Positions 46,043 through 46,875 of a stretch of 46,875 bases of DNA are shown in pieces. Within the stretch, counting starts at the first letter, position 1. Each line of letters starts with the position of its first letter. Under the pieces are notes generated by a model. That model worked only from the letters and a program-made list of their open reading frames with translations. It made no database searches and was not told the DNA's origin. The DNA is taken from positions 1 to 46,875 of the forward strand of contig JALOAH010000029.1 in the NCBI GenBank assembly GCA_023228865.1. The letters run 5' to 3'. The DNA is from Porticoccaceae bacterium. GTDB taxonomy: Bacteria; Pseudomonadota; Gammaproteobacteria; Pseudomonadales; Porticoccaceae. Position numbers and translations under genes: made by a program.

Positions 46043-46575
46043 GTGGAGCGTTTATTTATGCGTAAAATCCGAGAGGTGTTGCGCCTCAAGTACGACTGCG
46101 GTCTGTCCGTCCGCAAAACGCCCGCAGCCCTGGCGTTGGCCCCAGCACTGTCGGCGACTACCTCAACCGCTTTGCCGCCAACGGCCTGACCTGGCCCTGT
46201 TCCCTTTCCGGTGCCGAGCTGGAGAAGCAGTTGTTCCCACCAGCCTCAAGTGGTACTCAGCGAGCAGCGCAAGGTACATACCGAGCTGCGCCGACCCAGC
46301 GTGACCCTAGCTTTGCTCTGGCAGGAATACCGTCAGGGACAACACTAGGGCTTCCAGTACAGTTGGTTCTGCGAGCATTACCGCTGGCAAGCTGGACGTG
46401 GTGATGCGCTAGGAGTACCGCGCTGCCGAGCAGCTGCTTGCCGATTACGCGGAACAGACGGTGCCGGTGATCGATCATCACGCTGGCGAGAACCAGCCAA
46501 TGCAGATGTTCGTCGCGGTGCTCGGAGCCTCCAATAACACCTTCGCCGACGCCACCCGCTCGCAGAAAACTGCCA
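46043..46575 (+). pseudogene. IS21-family transposase istA, decayed
   Basis: Pieces of IstA appear in changing frames: MRKIREVLRLKYDCGLSVRK (46058 on), then in another frame GPSTVGDYLNRFAANGLTWP, then LALLWQEYRQGQ followed by a stop, FQYSWFCEHYR, and AEQLLADYAEQTVPVIDHH with the start of the catalytic core, ending near VAVLGASNNTFADATRSQ. At least three frameshifts and two in-frame stops are needed to read it. The second half of istA and istB are missing from the window. Confidence 0.8.
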
Positions 46576-46875
46576 GAGCAGCCGTATGCCTACGCCGACG
46601 TCAGCACCGTACCGGTTTCACGATCAGTTGATTTACAACATTCATGCAGGGTTACTCCCTATGAGTGAGATAATTGGTCAAACAACGATCAAACTCGGTA
46701 ACCCCGTCCTACTCAAGACCCGTGCCAGATCAGATGGAAACTTCTACACCTGAAGTCTGGCTCTGACCTGCCGGCTTACATTCGATCATCACAATGGGCT
46801 CCTGCCGACGTTCTCGTGCGCCTCCCATAAAGCCAAGCGTTCGCTTCCTGATGTAGGATCGAGCGTCCCACTTTT
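46576..46875. other. Unassigned sequence at the window end
   Basis: 300 bp. No open frame of note, no hairpin terminator and no clear repeat. It may include the junction between the istA remnant and another sequence. Confidence 0.3.

Overview
The window looks like a mosaic accessory replicon or genomic island from a gammaproteobacterium able to degrade aromatic compounds and branched-chain acids (Pseudomonas or Halopseudomonas-like, or a marine relative). This rests on gene families and order only; there is no rRNA, tRNA or core housekeeping gene to place it firmly. A RepA_C-type plasmid replication initiator (3733-4626), five insertion-sequence types, a recombinase remnant and Mu-like prophage debris make a plasmid, or an integrated plasmid, the best reading.

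Region 1 (1-14.6 kb) is an aromatic-compound catabolic cluster. It holds a flavin-dependent acyl-CoA-dehydrogenase-like oxidoreductase (cut by the window edge), a BadI/MenB-like crotonase, an aryl/acyl-CoA ligase, a two-domain extradiol (VOC) dioxygenase, two carboxymuconolactone-decarboxylase-fold proteins, an NTF2-like protein, a 2Fe-2S ferredoxin, the beta and alpha subunits of a Rieske ring-hydroxylating dioxygenase, an FAH-family hydrolase, a DUF1993 protein and a TetR regulator with a likely operator. The expected logic is ring dihydroxylation, extradiol cleavage, hydrolysis and CoA-linked breakdown; the substrate cannot be read from the sequence. The cluster is damaged: a TonB-dependent receptor is reduced to its two ends, and a defective IS3-family element splits the ferredoxin from the NTF2-like gene. 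The repA gene sits in the middle.

Region 2 (15-19 kb) is a HIT protein translationally coupled to a restriction-enzyme-like protein, possibly a defence remnant. It is followed by an intact IS1380-family element (4-bp target duplication CTAG) and an intact IS5-family element (target duplication CTAT), both with exact boundaries.

Region 3 (19-33.8 kb) is a well-preserved leucine/isovalerate module: an SDR protein lacking the catalytic triad, a divergent LysR regulator, a fused indolepyruvate-type ferredoxin oxidoreductase, then liuA-liuB-liuC-liuD-liuE order (isovaleryl-CoA dehydrogenase, MCC beta, methylglutaconyl-CoA hydratase, MCC alpha, HMG-CoA lyase), both subunits of a 3-oxoacid CoA-transferase and a thiolase. 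Together these could turn a branched 2-oxoacid into acetyl-CoA.

Region 4 (33.8-46.9 kb) is a graveyard of mobile DNA: an N-terminally truncated molybdopterin oxidoreductase, a leftward Mu-like prophage remnant (tape measure, chimeric protease I, unknown protein, tandem-duplicated Mor protein), a truncated gene cut by a complete IS66 element, a tyrosine-recombinase C-terminal remnant, a frameshifted small gene, one intact unknown gene and a decayed IS21 istA.
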